From contig NZ_CAKMMF010000005.1 of NCBI RefSeq assembly GCF_927798095.1, forward strand, positions 1 to 64,000: DNA of 64,000 nt. The letters are read 5' to 3'. Below are positions 33,945 through 41,640 of this stretch, one piece after another. The stretch is from Paenibacillus plantiphilus. Its GTDB lineage: Bacteria; Bacillota; Bacilli; Paenibacillales; Paenibacillaceae. Below the pieces are notes generated by a model. The model ran no database searches. It was given only the letters and a program-made list of their open reading frames with translations, and was not told where the DNA came from. Numbering within the stretch: position 1 is the stretch's first letter; each line of letters starts with the position of its first letter. A program made the translations under genes and the position numbers.

Positions 33945-34769
33945 ATGAGTAAGATCGACAAGTCGCGAATTGCGATCATGAATATTCATTATCAATATCA
34001 TCCGCTTCATCATTTTCTTGATGCGATGGAACGACATGAGATCAGAAACATCGATTTATGGGCCGGGTATCCACACTTTCTCGTCAGTGAGGCTACCTAT
34101 CAGGATGCTGTCAAGCTTCGCAAGGAGCTTGAACGGCGGGGGTTGAATCCCATCTGCTTTACGCCGAAGCAGGGTGGTTATCCGCTGAATATAGCCGCAG
34201 ATGACCCGATAATCCGGCAGAAGTCGCTTGACTATTTGCTCAAAAGTGTAGACATTGCAGCAGAGCTTGACGTTCCCATGCTGCAGCTGCTTCCAGGCTG
34301 GGGGTATTATGGCGAAGAACCCGAGGAAGCCCGGAAACGAGCCTGTGAAGGGATTCGCAGGGTTGCTGACAGAGCGGGATATTACGGTATTACAGCTATT
34401 TTGGAACATCTGCAAATCATTGAATCCAATCTGGCTCTGACTCGCTTCGATTTGAGAAAGATGCTGCGGGAAGTGGATTCACCGCATTTGAAGGCGGTCG
34501 TGGACACGTGTCACATGGCGGTTTCAGGCGAGACGCTCGATGAGTATTTCACCGATCTTGGCAGCGATCTCGTTCATGTGCATTTCAATGAATCGGATCA
34601 GCTCCCGCTAGGCGAAGGGAATTTACCGCTCAGCAGCTATATGAGCGAGCTTCGGCAACGGAACTATGATGGATATCTATCTCTTGAAATTTGTTCGCGC
34701 AAGCACTATATCGACCCGGATGCTTCGCTAAGTATTAGCCTGAGAACGATGGACAATCTACTGAAATAA
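33945..34769 (+). CDS. FrlC-like epimerase, paralogue 5
   Basis: The 274-residue fifth TIM-barrel paralogue, separated from the other four by the transporter genes. Motifs are IDLWAGYPHFL, FTPKQGGYPLN (Lys in place of the usual Glu in TPE), LEHLQIIESN, VVDTCHM, VHVHFNES and LSLEICS. The four metal ligands remain. Lys in TPK and His in LEH are unlike every other copy, so substrate or reaction may have shifted. Confidence 0.8.
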   Translation: MSKIDKSRIAIMNIHYQYHPLHHFLDAMERHEIRNIDLWAGYPHFLVSEATYQDAVKLRKELERRGLNPICFTPKQGGYPLNIAADDPIIRQKSLDYLLKSVDIAAELDVPMLQLLPGWGYYGEEPEEARKRACEGIRRVADRAGYYGITAILEHLQIIESNLALTRFDLRKMLREVDSPHLKAVVDTCHMAVSGETLDEYFTDLGSDLVHVHFNESDQLPLGEGNLPLSSYMSELRQRNYDGYLSLEICSRKHYIDPDASLSISLRTMDNLLK

Positions 34770-34803
34770 CCTGCTGACAGGCGAGCATGCTTTGGAGGCA
34801 CTC

Positions 34804-36030
34804 ATGTTGAGTGAAGGTGTACGGAAATATTCGCTGCATGTTTACAACTATTTTTTCTATATCGCCTATGCGTCGTATCTCCCTTTTCTGAGCTATTGGT
34901 TTGTGGAAGACGGCTTGTCAACGCAGGAAATTGGTCTTATCTTCTCAATTGGCCCATTGATCGGATTAGTGATGCAGCCAGTGTGGGGCATGCTGATCGA
35001 TTATTACGGGATTGCGAAGCTTGTATTGATCTGCAGTATGGGCGTAACACCATGGATTATGCTGGCCTATCAATATGCCGACCACAATTTTGCATTTTAT
35101 ATAGGGATTTCGATTCTGCTGGCCGTGTTTGCATCGGCGACGTTGCCAGTCGTCGATGCCATAACTGTAAAGCACGCCAAGAAAAATGCACTGAGCTACG
35201 GGGCCATCAGAGTGGTAGGGTCCATCAGTTTCGGTCTTTCCGTCACCATATTTGGCATCCTCTATGAACGGTATGGGCTATCCTTGTTATTTACGGCCTA
35301 CATCATCTCTATGTCGGTTATGTGTTTGCTTAGTTTTTTTATCGCTGCGGATAAGAGAGCAGATAAGAGAGCAGATAAGAGAGTAGATGAGAGAACGGAC
35401 CCGTCTCCGAAACGCCAAGGCAATATGTTCAAGGAGATGCTGCCGCTTCTTAAGGAACGCAGGTTTCTGCTCTTCCTGATCCCTGTCTTTGTGGTGGCGA
35501 TCGGTCCGCAGCTCAACAATGCCTTTTATTCGGTCTATATCAGTCATTTTGGCGGAGAAGCGGCAGGGAAAATCGGTATTCTTTATACCATTTCCTCTAT
35601 TGCAGAAATCCCTGTCTTTCTATTGTCCGGTTATATAATCCGCAAGCTCGGTTATATCAGAACGCTCACCCTGGTCTCGCTCGCCGGAGCCGTCCGCTGG
35701 TATGTGATGTCTCTGGAGCCCGCGTTCGAGATTCTGATGATGAACCAGATCTTGTCCGGTGTGACTTATGCGCTGTTCTTGGCCACCGGAATCAATTATG
35801 CCTACGATAATAGTCCGAAGCATACAAAAACTACGGCGCACTCCTTATTCATTGTTGTCTATACGAATATCGCCGGCATTGTTGCGAGCAACGTGGGCGG
35901 CTGGGTTATTGGCATTGGCGGTTATCGTCTGCTATTCGGCGGCGCAGCCGCGCTCAGTGTGCTTGGAGCGGCAGGATTCGCCATGCTGGGTAGAGTCAAG
36001 TCCGAAGGGCTGCAAAACTATAAAGCCTAA
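34804..36030 (+). CDS. MFS transporter (MFS_1-like)
   Basis: A 408-residue carrier with about twelve membrane segments. The N-terminal half has a G-x-x-x-D-x-x-G/R-like loop (GMLIDYYGIAKL). The central cytoplasmic loop holds a short charged tandem repeat (ADKRADKRADKRVDERTD) from a GATAAGAGAGCA-type DNA repeat at 35348-35395. It resembles the nucleoside/disaccharide-proton symporter group rather than drug exporters. In this operon it could carry a sugar, a free amino acid or a C4 acid, or export one. GGAGG five bases before ATG 34804 sets the start. Confidence 0.8.
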   Translation: MLSEGVRKYSLHVYNYFFYIAYASYLPFLSYWFVEDGLSTQEIGLIFSIGPLIGLVMQPVWGMLIDYYGIAKLVLICSMGVTPWIMLAYQYADHNFAFYIGISILLAVFASATLPVVDAITVKHAKKNALSYGAIRVVGSISFGLSVTIFGILYERYGLSLLFTAYIISMSVMCLLSFFIAADKRADKRADKRVDERTDPSPKRQGNMFKEMLPLLKERRFLLFLIPVFVVAIGPQLNNAFYSVYISHFGGEAAGKIGILYTISSIAEIPVFLLSGYIIRKLGYIRTLTLVSLAGAVRWYVMSLEPAFEILMMNQILSGVTYALFLATGINYAYDNSPKHTKTTAHSLFIVVYTNIAGIVASNVGGWVIGIGGYRLLFGGAAALSVLGAAGFAMLGRVKSEGLQNYKA

Positions 36031-36064
36031 TATCGGTTTTTCTCTGGAAGGGAAGAGAGGCAAC

Positions 36065-37516
36065 ATGGGATTCGAGAGTTTAATGATTCGTTTGGAATTA
36101 TCACACGGCAAAGCATCCTTCGGAGATGTGGCGTCAACGGTTAGCCGCTGTGGAGGAGATGTCGTAGCGGTAGATGTAATTCGTTCGGGCAGCAGCAATT
36201 CTGTTCGAGATATTACGGTCCAGATGGGTCCAGACGGTTATGAACGCACAATTGAAGCGCTTAAGCTGCTGGATGGGATTAACGTCATAAATGTGTCGGA
36301 CCGGACGTTTCTTGCTCACCTGGGAGGCAAAGTCTCCATTCGCCCGACGATGCAGATTAAAAACCGCGATGATTTATCCCGGGTCTACACGCCCGGTGTG
36401 GCTCGGGTTTGCATGGCAATTGCCGCAGATCCAAAGAAGGTGTATAACCTCACAATAAAGCGGAATACGGTAGCTGTCGTGACGGATGGTACAGCTGTGC
36501 TGGGGTTAGGCGATATCGGTCCTGGTGCGGCTGCTCCGGTAATGGAAGGAAAGGCGATGCTGTTCAAGCAGCTCGCTGATGTCGATGCTTTTCCCATCTG
36601 TCTGGATACGAAGGATACGGAGGAAATCATTCGGATTGTTAAAGCGATCAGCCCGATTTTTGGCGGTATCAATCTCGAAGATATTAGTTCTCCACGCTGC
36701 TTCGAGATCGAACGCAGACTGCAGGAGGAACTGGATATTCCGATATTTCATGATGACCAGCATGGCACGGCTATCGTTGTGGTTGCCGGATTGATCAATG
36801 CTCTCAAGGTGATAGGCAAACGGATGGAAGAGCTGCGTGTTGTGGTGAACGGAATCGGCGCGGCCGGTGTGTCGATCTGTAAGATGCTGCTCGCTGCTGG
36901 CGTGAAGCGGCTGGTTCCCATCGACCAATGCGGGGTCATCGTAAGAGGAGGCGCTTACGACCATCCCATGTGGCAGTGGTTGGCCGATCAAGCGCAGGTC
37001 GAGAGTCAGCCGGGCAATCTGTCGTCAGCCATCGAAGGAGCGGATGTCTTTATCGGGGTATCCCGCGCGGGCGTGTTGTCGGTTGCGGATGTTCGCAAGA
37101 TGGCGGATCATCCAATCGTCTTTGCGATGGCCAATCCGGAACCTGAAATTTCGCCGGAGGAAGCCCTTCCCTTTGTTCGGATCTTCGCAACAGGGCGGAG
37201 TGATTATCCGAATCAAATTAATAATTTGCTGGTGTTTCCGGGGATTTTCCGAGGGGCGCTGGATTGTCGGGCGAGCTCGATTAATGAAACGATGAAGCTG
37301 GCAGCAGCTAAGGCTATTGCGGAAGTGGTAAGCGAGCCGGAATTGAATGAGCAGTATATTATTCCGAGCATATTTAACGAACAGGTCGTCGTGAAGGTCC
37401 GGGAAGCTGTAATAAGGGCTGCAATCACCACTGGAATCGCCAAACGCATTCCGCCGGACTTTCGGGACACGACGGAAGAGAAGGGAGGAATCTCCCATAC
37501 TGCTGGACACGCATAG
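36065..37516 (+). CDS. NAD(P)-malic enzyme with N-terminal ACT domain
   Basis: A 483-residue enzyme that decarboxylates malate to pyruvate. Residues 1-80 are an ACT-type regulatory domain. The catalytic part has YTPGVARVC, TDGTAVLGLGDIGPGAAAPVMEGKA, the metal site EDISSPRCFEIE and FHDDQHGTA, and the nucleotide site GIGAAGVSI. The open frame extends upstream to 35768 inside the MFS gene, but ATG 36065 has GAGAGG before it and gives the normal length. Next to aspartase it would channel aspartate-derived malate to pyruvate. Confidence 0.9.
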   Translation: MGFESLMIRLELSHGKASFGDVASTVSRCGGDVVAVDVIRSGSSNSVRDITVQMGPDGYERTIEALKLLDGINVINVSDRTFLAHLGGKVSIRPTMQIKNRDDLSRVYTPGVARVCMAIAADPKKVYNLTIKRNTVAVVTDGTAVLGLGDIGPGAAAPVMEGKAMLFKQLADVDAFPICLDTKDTEEIIRIVKAISPIFGGINLEDISSPRCFEIERRLQEELDIPIFHDDQHGTAIVVVAGLINALKVIGKRMEELRVVVNGIGAAGVSICKMLLAAGVKRLVPIDQCGVIVRGGAYDHPMWQWLADQAQVESQPGNLSSAIEGADVFIGVSRAGVLSVADVRKMADHPIVFAMANPEPEISPEEALPFVRIFATGRSDYPNQINNLLVFPGIFRGALDCRASSINETMKLAAAKAIAEVVSEPELNEQYIIPSIFNEQVVVKVREAVIRAAITTGIAKRIPPDFRDTTEEKGGISHTAGHA

Positions 37517-38906
37517 AGTTGAATCGGATTTTCTCGGAGAGAGGCTCGTGCCGGCAGATGCCTATTACGGTATCCAGACGCTGCGAGCGGTGGAGAATTT
37601 CCCGATTACCGGCTACCGATTGCATGAGAGTCTTATCCAGGCAATGACGGTGGTGAAGAAGGCGGCAGCCCAAGCCAACCGGGAAACAGGCAGATTGCAG
37701 CCGAGTATCGGATTAGCAATCGAGCAAGCAGCCGATGAGATCCTTGCAGGCCAATGGCATGAACAATTCGTCGTGGATCCTATCCAGGGAGGCGCAGGCA
37801 CGTCGATCAATATGAATACGAATGAGGTGCTGGCCAACCGGGCAATCGAGCTGATTGACGGGGTGAAGGGTGACTATATCCAGATTAGCCCCAACACACA
37901 TGTCAATATGTCACAGTCTACCAACGATTGTTTTCCGACAGCCGCTCGTATCGCCGCCCTGCGATTAATGGATGAATTATTAGTCGTGTTACGGTTCATG
38001 CATGCCGAGTTTGAGAACAAAGCCGAGGAATTCGACAGCGTGATTAAGCTCGGGCGCACCCACTTGCAAGATGCAGTGCCGATTCGGTTGGGCCAGGAGT
38101 TTGAAGCCTATGCCAGAGTTGTGGGGCGTGATATTGAGCGCATCGATCGGACAAGGAATCATCTGTATGAAGTCAATATGGGAGCTACGGCCGTAGGGAC
38201 CGGGCTCAATGCAGACCCGGCATATATCGTGCGTGTGGTAGAAGCATTGTCCGAGATAAGCGGCTTGCCGCTTCGACGAGCGACTCATCTGCCTGATTCT
38301 ACTCAGAATACGGATGTATTTACCGAGGTGTCGGCTGCCTTGAAGATATGCATGATCAATATGTCCAAAATCTCCAATGATCTTCGCCTTATGGCATCAG
38401 GTCCCAGAGCCGGCCTTAACGAGATTAACCTCCCTCCGCGGCAGCCGGGCTCATCCATTATGCCGGGGAAGGTCAATCCCGTTATGTGCGAGGTTATGAA
38501 CCAAGTGGCTTTTCAAGTTATCGGAAATGACCATACGATCTGTCTGGCATCCGAGGCGGGCCAACTGGAGCTTAACGTGATGGAACCGGTTTTGGTGTTT
38601 AATCTGCTGCAGTCACTCGATATGATGAAACGGACTTTTAGCGTATTCCGCCAATATTGTCTTGAAGGCATAAAGGCCAATATCGAGCAATGTAAAGCCT
38701 ATGTCGACCATAGTGTAGGGGTTATGACCGCACTGAATCCCTTTTTGGGCTATGAAGCGTCAGCGCGGATCGCTCATGAAGCGATTCAGAACGGAAGGTC
38801 TGTCCGCGAGCTAGTGCTTTCATACAAATTATTGGATGAAAATCAACTGGATAACATTCTCGAACCTTTCCGAATGACGAGCCCTGGCATTGTTGGAGAA
38901 ACGTAA
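37500..38906 (+). CDS. aspA: Aspartate ammonia-lyase (aspartase), probable CTG start
   Basis: About 468 residues, fumarase/aspartase superfamily: loop SSIMPGKVNPV, PNTHVNMSQSTND, GRTHLQDAVPI. It closely matches B. subtilis AnsB and should release ammonia and fumarate from aspartate. The first ordinary start is GTG 37548, but upstream codons HRVESDFLGERLVPAD match the conserved AnsB N-terminus (YRVEKDFLGE). No ATG, GTG or TTG exists between the in-frame region and GTG. GGAGG at 37484-37488 lies 8-14 bases before ATA 37497 and CTG 37500/37503. The gene overlaps the malic enzyme end. I place the start at CTG 37500 as the likeliest. Confidence 0.88.
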   Translation: MLDTHRVESDFLGERLVPADAYYGIQTLRAVENFPITGYRLHESLIQAMTVVKKAAAQANRETGRLQPSIGLAIEQAADEILAGQWHEQFVVDPIQGGAGTSINMNTNEVLANRAIELIDGVKGDYIQISPNTHVNMSQSTNDCFPTAARIAALRLMDELLVVLRFMHAEFENKAEEFDSVIKLGRTHLQDAVPIRLGQEFEAYARVVGRDIERIDRTRNHLYEVNMGATAVGTGLNADPAYIVRVVEALSEISGLPLRRATHLPDSTQNTDVFTEVSAALKICMINMSKISNDLRLMASGPRAGLNEINLPPRQPGSSIMPGKVNPVMCEVMNQVAFQVIGNDHTICLASEAGQLELNVMEPVLVFNLLQSLDMMKRTFSVFRQYCLEGIKANIEQCKAYVDHSVGVMTALNPFLGYEASARIAHEAIQNGRSVRELVLSYKLLDENQLDNILEPFRMTSPGIVGET

Positions 38907-38916
38907 TAAGCGGCTG

Positions 38917-38964
38917 TTGACATTATGAGCAAATATGTATATGTTTATATAAGACAACATATAA
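38917..38964 (+). promoter_or_regulatory. Promoter and GntR operator of the deglycase gene
   Basis: TTGACA (38917-38922), a 17-bp spacer and TATGTT (38940-38945) form a fair promoter. ACAACATATAA (38954-38964) follows, just past the -10. This gives the deglycase gene its own regulated transcript. Confidence 0.6.
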
Positions 38965-38999
38965 CAATATAGATAAATCTTAAATTGGAGGAAGAAACG

Positions 39000-40004
39000 A
39001 TGAGCGTAGCTAACGTATTAACACATGCACAAGATCAGGTAAGCCGCATTATCGAAGCCTACAAAGAAAGAACAATCAACCGAGTCTTTCTAGTCGCCTG
39101 TGGAGGATCTTCCGCTCTGATGTATCCGAGCAAATATTTTATCGACCGTGAATCGACCACTATTACGGCCGAGGTGTATAACTCGAATGAGTTTATTTAC
39201 CGCAATCCGTCGACGCTTGGCGCTGATTCCCTCGTTATCCTGTGCTCTCATAAGGGTAAAACACCTGAAACTACGGAAGCTGCCAAGTTTGCGAAAAACA
39301 AAGGGGCTCTTACGATATCGCTTATGTATGTGGCTACCGCACCGCTTGGAGACGAGTCGGATTTCATCGTCAACTATAGCTGGGCGCCTCCAGGACAACT
39401 GGACCCGCATCCGGAAATCGCGAACTATGCGATTCTGTACCGTTTGACAATGGGGCTTCTGGCTGTTAAGGAAGGGAACAAGAAATATGAGAAGCTGCTG
39501 AACAGCTTGAACAGCTTCGGCACAGTACTTGAAAAGGCCAAGGAGCAATCGATAAACAATGCTCAGGCTTATGCTCAGGCGAACAAAGACGAGAACGTCA
39601 TTTATACAATGGCAAGCGGTGTTAACTACGGTATCGCTTACTCGTTCGCGATTTGTATCCTGATGGAAATGCAGTGGAAGCATTCCCATGCGATCCATGC
39701 CGGAGAATTCTTCCATGGTCCGTTCGAAATTTTGGATAAGGATGTGCCATTCATCCTGTTGATGGGACTGGACGAAACGCGCCCGATGGAAGAGAGAGCG
39801 CTCAAATTCCTGAAGGAACACGGCGAGAAGTTGTTGATTCTTGATGCTAAAGACTTCGATATGAGTGTTATCGACGAAGAGATGAGAGGCTACCTGGCTC
39901 CACTTCTGCTGAACTTTGTGCTCCGGGTGTATGCAGTCGAGCTCGCCGCAGCAACAGGCCATCCGCTTGAAACAAGACGTTATATGTTTAAAGTCCCTTA
40001 TTAA
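39000..40004 (+). CDS. frlB: SIS-domain fructosamine-6-phosphate deglycase, FrlB-like
   Basis: About 334 residues with two SIS domains (VACGGSSALMYPSKYF; CSHKGKTPETTEAAKFA; IYTMASGVNYGIAY). The active-site strip HAGEFFHGPFEIL keeps the Glu and His conserved in FrlB/FraB. It would cleave a 6-phosphofructosyl-amino acid to glucose 6-phosphate and the free amino acid. GGAGG before ATG 39000 selects this start over TTG 38985. It lies at the end of the cluster with its own promoter and operator. Confidence 0.88.
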   Translation: MSVANVLTHAQDQVSRIIEAYKERTINRVFLVACGGSSALMYPSKYFIDRESTTITAEVYNSNEFIYRNPSTLGADSLVILCSHKGKTPETTEAAKFAKNKGALTISLMYVATAPLGDESDFIVNYSWAPPGQLDPHPEIANYAILYRLTMGLLAVKEGNKKYEKLLNSLNSFGTVLEKAKEQSINNAQAYAQANKDENVIYTMASGVNYGIAYSFAICILMEMQWKHSHAIHAGEFFHGPFEILDKDVPFILLMGLDETRPMEERALKFLKEHGEKLLILDAKDFDMSVIDEEMRGYLAPLLLNFVLRVYAVELAAATGHPLETRRYMFKVPY

Positions 40005-40046
40005 TCCGGTTAGTAGCTTGATCCACCAGGATGGTAGTGTCCAAAC

Positions 40047-40160
40047 GGGGGCAGTCCCAAAAGGGCAGTAACAAGTGAGTCAATCCCATAAGATGTGGCG
40101 AAGACGCCTCCAAAACCACTGTATATGACTGTATATGTGGGTATGGAGGCGTCTTTTTAC
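40047..40160 (+). terminator. Structured terminator element, copy 2 of 2, after frlB
   Basis: A leader GGCAGTCCCAAAAGGGCAGT precedes stem AAGACGCCTCC (40101-40111)/GGAGGCGTCTT (40145-40155), inner stem CCAC/GTGG, and a T run. It shares layout with 11641-11745 while the outer-stem bases differ on both arms. Confidence 0.75.
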
Positions 40161-40231
40161 ATTTTCAAATCAATGCGTGCGGGGAGTCCTAATTCAAAAT
40201 TGACTTGTGAATATATTTAGTATTCGCATCC

Positions 40232-40325
40232 ATTGACGGACGGAAATCCGGTGACGACGGGTGAGAAGCAAGAACCGAGAAGCCGCGTCGGATGCAGATT
40301 TGGGGCTTATGGGCAGGCCGATCCA
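40232..40325 (+). repeat. DWISY two-hairpin repeat, copy E (degenerate)
   Basis: Only the second half of the peptide frame remains (GNPVTTGEK without the stop). It is followed by CCGCGTCGGATGCAG and the first arm of the large hairpin (GGGGCTT). The second arm has been replaced by the 11-bp tandem array. Confidence 0.65.
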
Positions 40326-40351
40326 GACGGCTGCTAGCCAAGTCATCTGTG

Positions 40352-40555
40352 TGCCCGCTGGGTACTTGCTGCGTACCCGCTGGGTACTTGCTGCGTACCC
40401 GCTGGGTACTTGCTGCGTACCCGCTGGGTACTTGCTGCGTACCCGCTGGGTACTTGCTGCGTACCCGCTGGGTACTTGCTGCGTACCCGCTGCATACCCG
40501 CTGCGTACCCGCTGCATACCCGCTGCGTACCCGCTGCGTACCCGCTGCATACCCG
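40352..40555 (+). repeat. 11-bp minisatellite, about 18 units
   Basis: Units GCTGCGTACCC, GCTGGGTACTT and GCTGCATACCC alternate. The left part has a 22-bp higher-order period and the right part is a simpler 11-bp array. Eleven does not divide by three, so open frames on both strands through it are artefacts of the repeat (22 codons per 66 bp). One unit is close to one helical turn. Confidence 0.9.
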
Positions 40556-40645
40556 AATCAACCATCTGCATGTCTGTGGTTGACTGCTAGCACGCATCGC
40601 CTTGCCGACCGCTGGGAGCTGCGCGGCGTGTACAGGAGCTTTTAT

Positions 40646-40771
40646 TCTGTATGATTTTTCATATACAATCGCTGAGATAACCGCAAAATGACGAATTATA
40701 TGCGATTTTTCATACAGATTAGCCAAAGTTGCCTTCTGTCGCTCAAATGTATATGAATATTCATATACAAT
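40646..40771 (-). repeat. 51-bp-period palindrome triplet, locus 3
   Basis: Left arms at 40648, 40699 and 40750 give an exact 51-bp period (TGTATGATTTTTCATATACA type). The minus strand encodes VYEKSYR-like motifs. The last palindrome ends about 18 bases from the stop codon of the nuclease-like gene. Confidence 0.85.
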
Positions 40772-40787
40772 CGCATGAATCGAACGT

Positions 40788-41483
40788 TCAAACCAAATCC
40801 GGACTTTGGATGGAACCTACATATTCATAGTAAATGACCCGCCCGGACAGTCCCCTTGCTACGGCTCGGAACTTTCCCTTATCCACCAGTATGCGACAGT
40901 ACTTAATAACCGTCATCGTGTGCAACTCCAGCTCCCTTGCCGCCTGGGCGGGACGAATGACACGATTGTGGCGAATTGCTGCCCGCATCAAGTCGCGTTC
41001 GATTTTTGAAAAAGGTTTTCTAGCCGTTCTTCTAGCCGTTCTTTTAGCTCCAGACTCAGCCGATAGATAGGGGGATAGAATGTTCCGCAGTGCCGAGAGA
41101 ATGAACGAGGGGTTCTCCTTTAATTCATCCAGAGAGATGGAATAGACTGCGCAGTCTTGGGCCTGAAGAAAAAGCCCCCGGTTCAAATCCCTTCGATACT
41201 TGGTTCGGTCCGTACCGTGGGAACCGAAGTCCATGATTTCAAAAATAATGCGTACGGCTCCAGCAATCCACATGAAATCTACGAAATAGGATCGCCCCCG
41301 CCAGTCCTTCACTTCATATTCAGGATGCAATCCGTGAAAATGTCCGACAAGCGGCCACCAAATTTGCTCAACGAACAACCGGTTTCCGTAGCCATGGCCG
41401 CGTTTTAAGGCGTCGAGACGCTCCCCCTTTCGTTGTCTTAGATGATTGCTTGTCCAGTTATCGTGCTCAATGTGGAACCCCAT
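40788..41483 (-). CDS. Nuclease-like protein with C-terminal helix-turn-helix
   Basis: A 231-residue protein in two parts. Residues about 20-140 resemble a DUF559/Vsr-type PD-(D/E)XK fold (SYFVDFMWIAGAVRIIFEIMDFGSH, then RRDLNRGLFLQAQD and VYSISLDEL). The expected E-x-(D/K) strip is not clear, so catalysis is uncertain. Residues about 165-225 form a helix-turn-helix (IRPAQAARELELHTMTVIKYCRILVDKG). I believe similar Paenibacillus proteins exist as unnamed proteins. It abuts a 51-bp palindrome array, whose repeats it might recognise; this is inference. Confidence 0.6.
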   Translation of the reverse strand: MGFHIEHDNWTSNHLRQRKGERLDALKRGHGYGNRLFVEQIWWPLVGHFHGLHPEYEVKDWRGRSYFVDFMWIAGAVRIIFEIMDFGSHGTDRTKYRRDLNRGLFLQAQDCAVYSISLDELKENPSFILSALRNILSPYLSAESGAKRTARRTARKPFSKIERDLMRAAIRHNRVIRPAQAARELELHTMTVIKYCRILVDKGKFRAVARGLSGRVIYYEYVGSIQSPDLV

Positions 41484-41640
41484 TCTCTGCTACCTCGCCT
41501 TTTCGTATTGTTCGATATAAGCATAAAAACCCCGACTCCTCTCCGGTATAGAAAGGAAGCGGGGCATTCTTTGCCATTTGCCTGCGATATGATATTCATA
41601 GTGTGCCACAAAATCTTATGAAGAGCAACGGGAGAAGGGG

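Noticed and set aside
35768-36064. N-terminal extension of the malic enzyme into the MFS gene
   Set aside because: It overlaps the MFS coding region in another frame, and ATG 36065 has a good ribosome binding site and gives a normal ACT domain.
37548-38906. GTG 37548 as the aspartase start
   Set aside because: It would remove about 16 conserved N-terminal residues, and it has no good ribosome binding site of its own.
40194-40726. Long open frames on both strands across 40.2-40.7 kb
   Set aside because: They arise from the 11-bp tandem array; the encoded 22-residue periodic peptides have no start signals or family.
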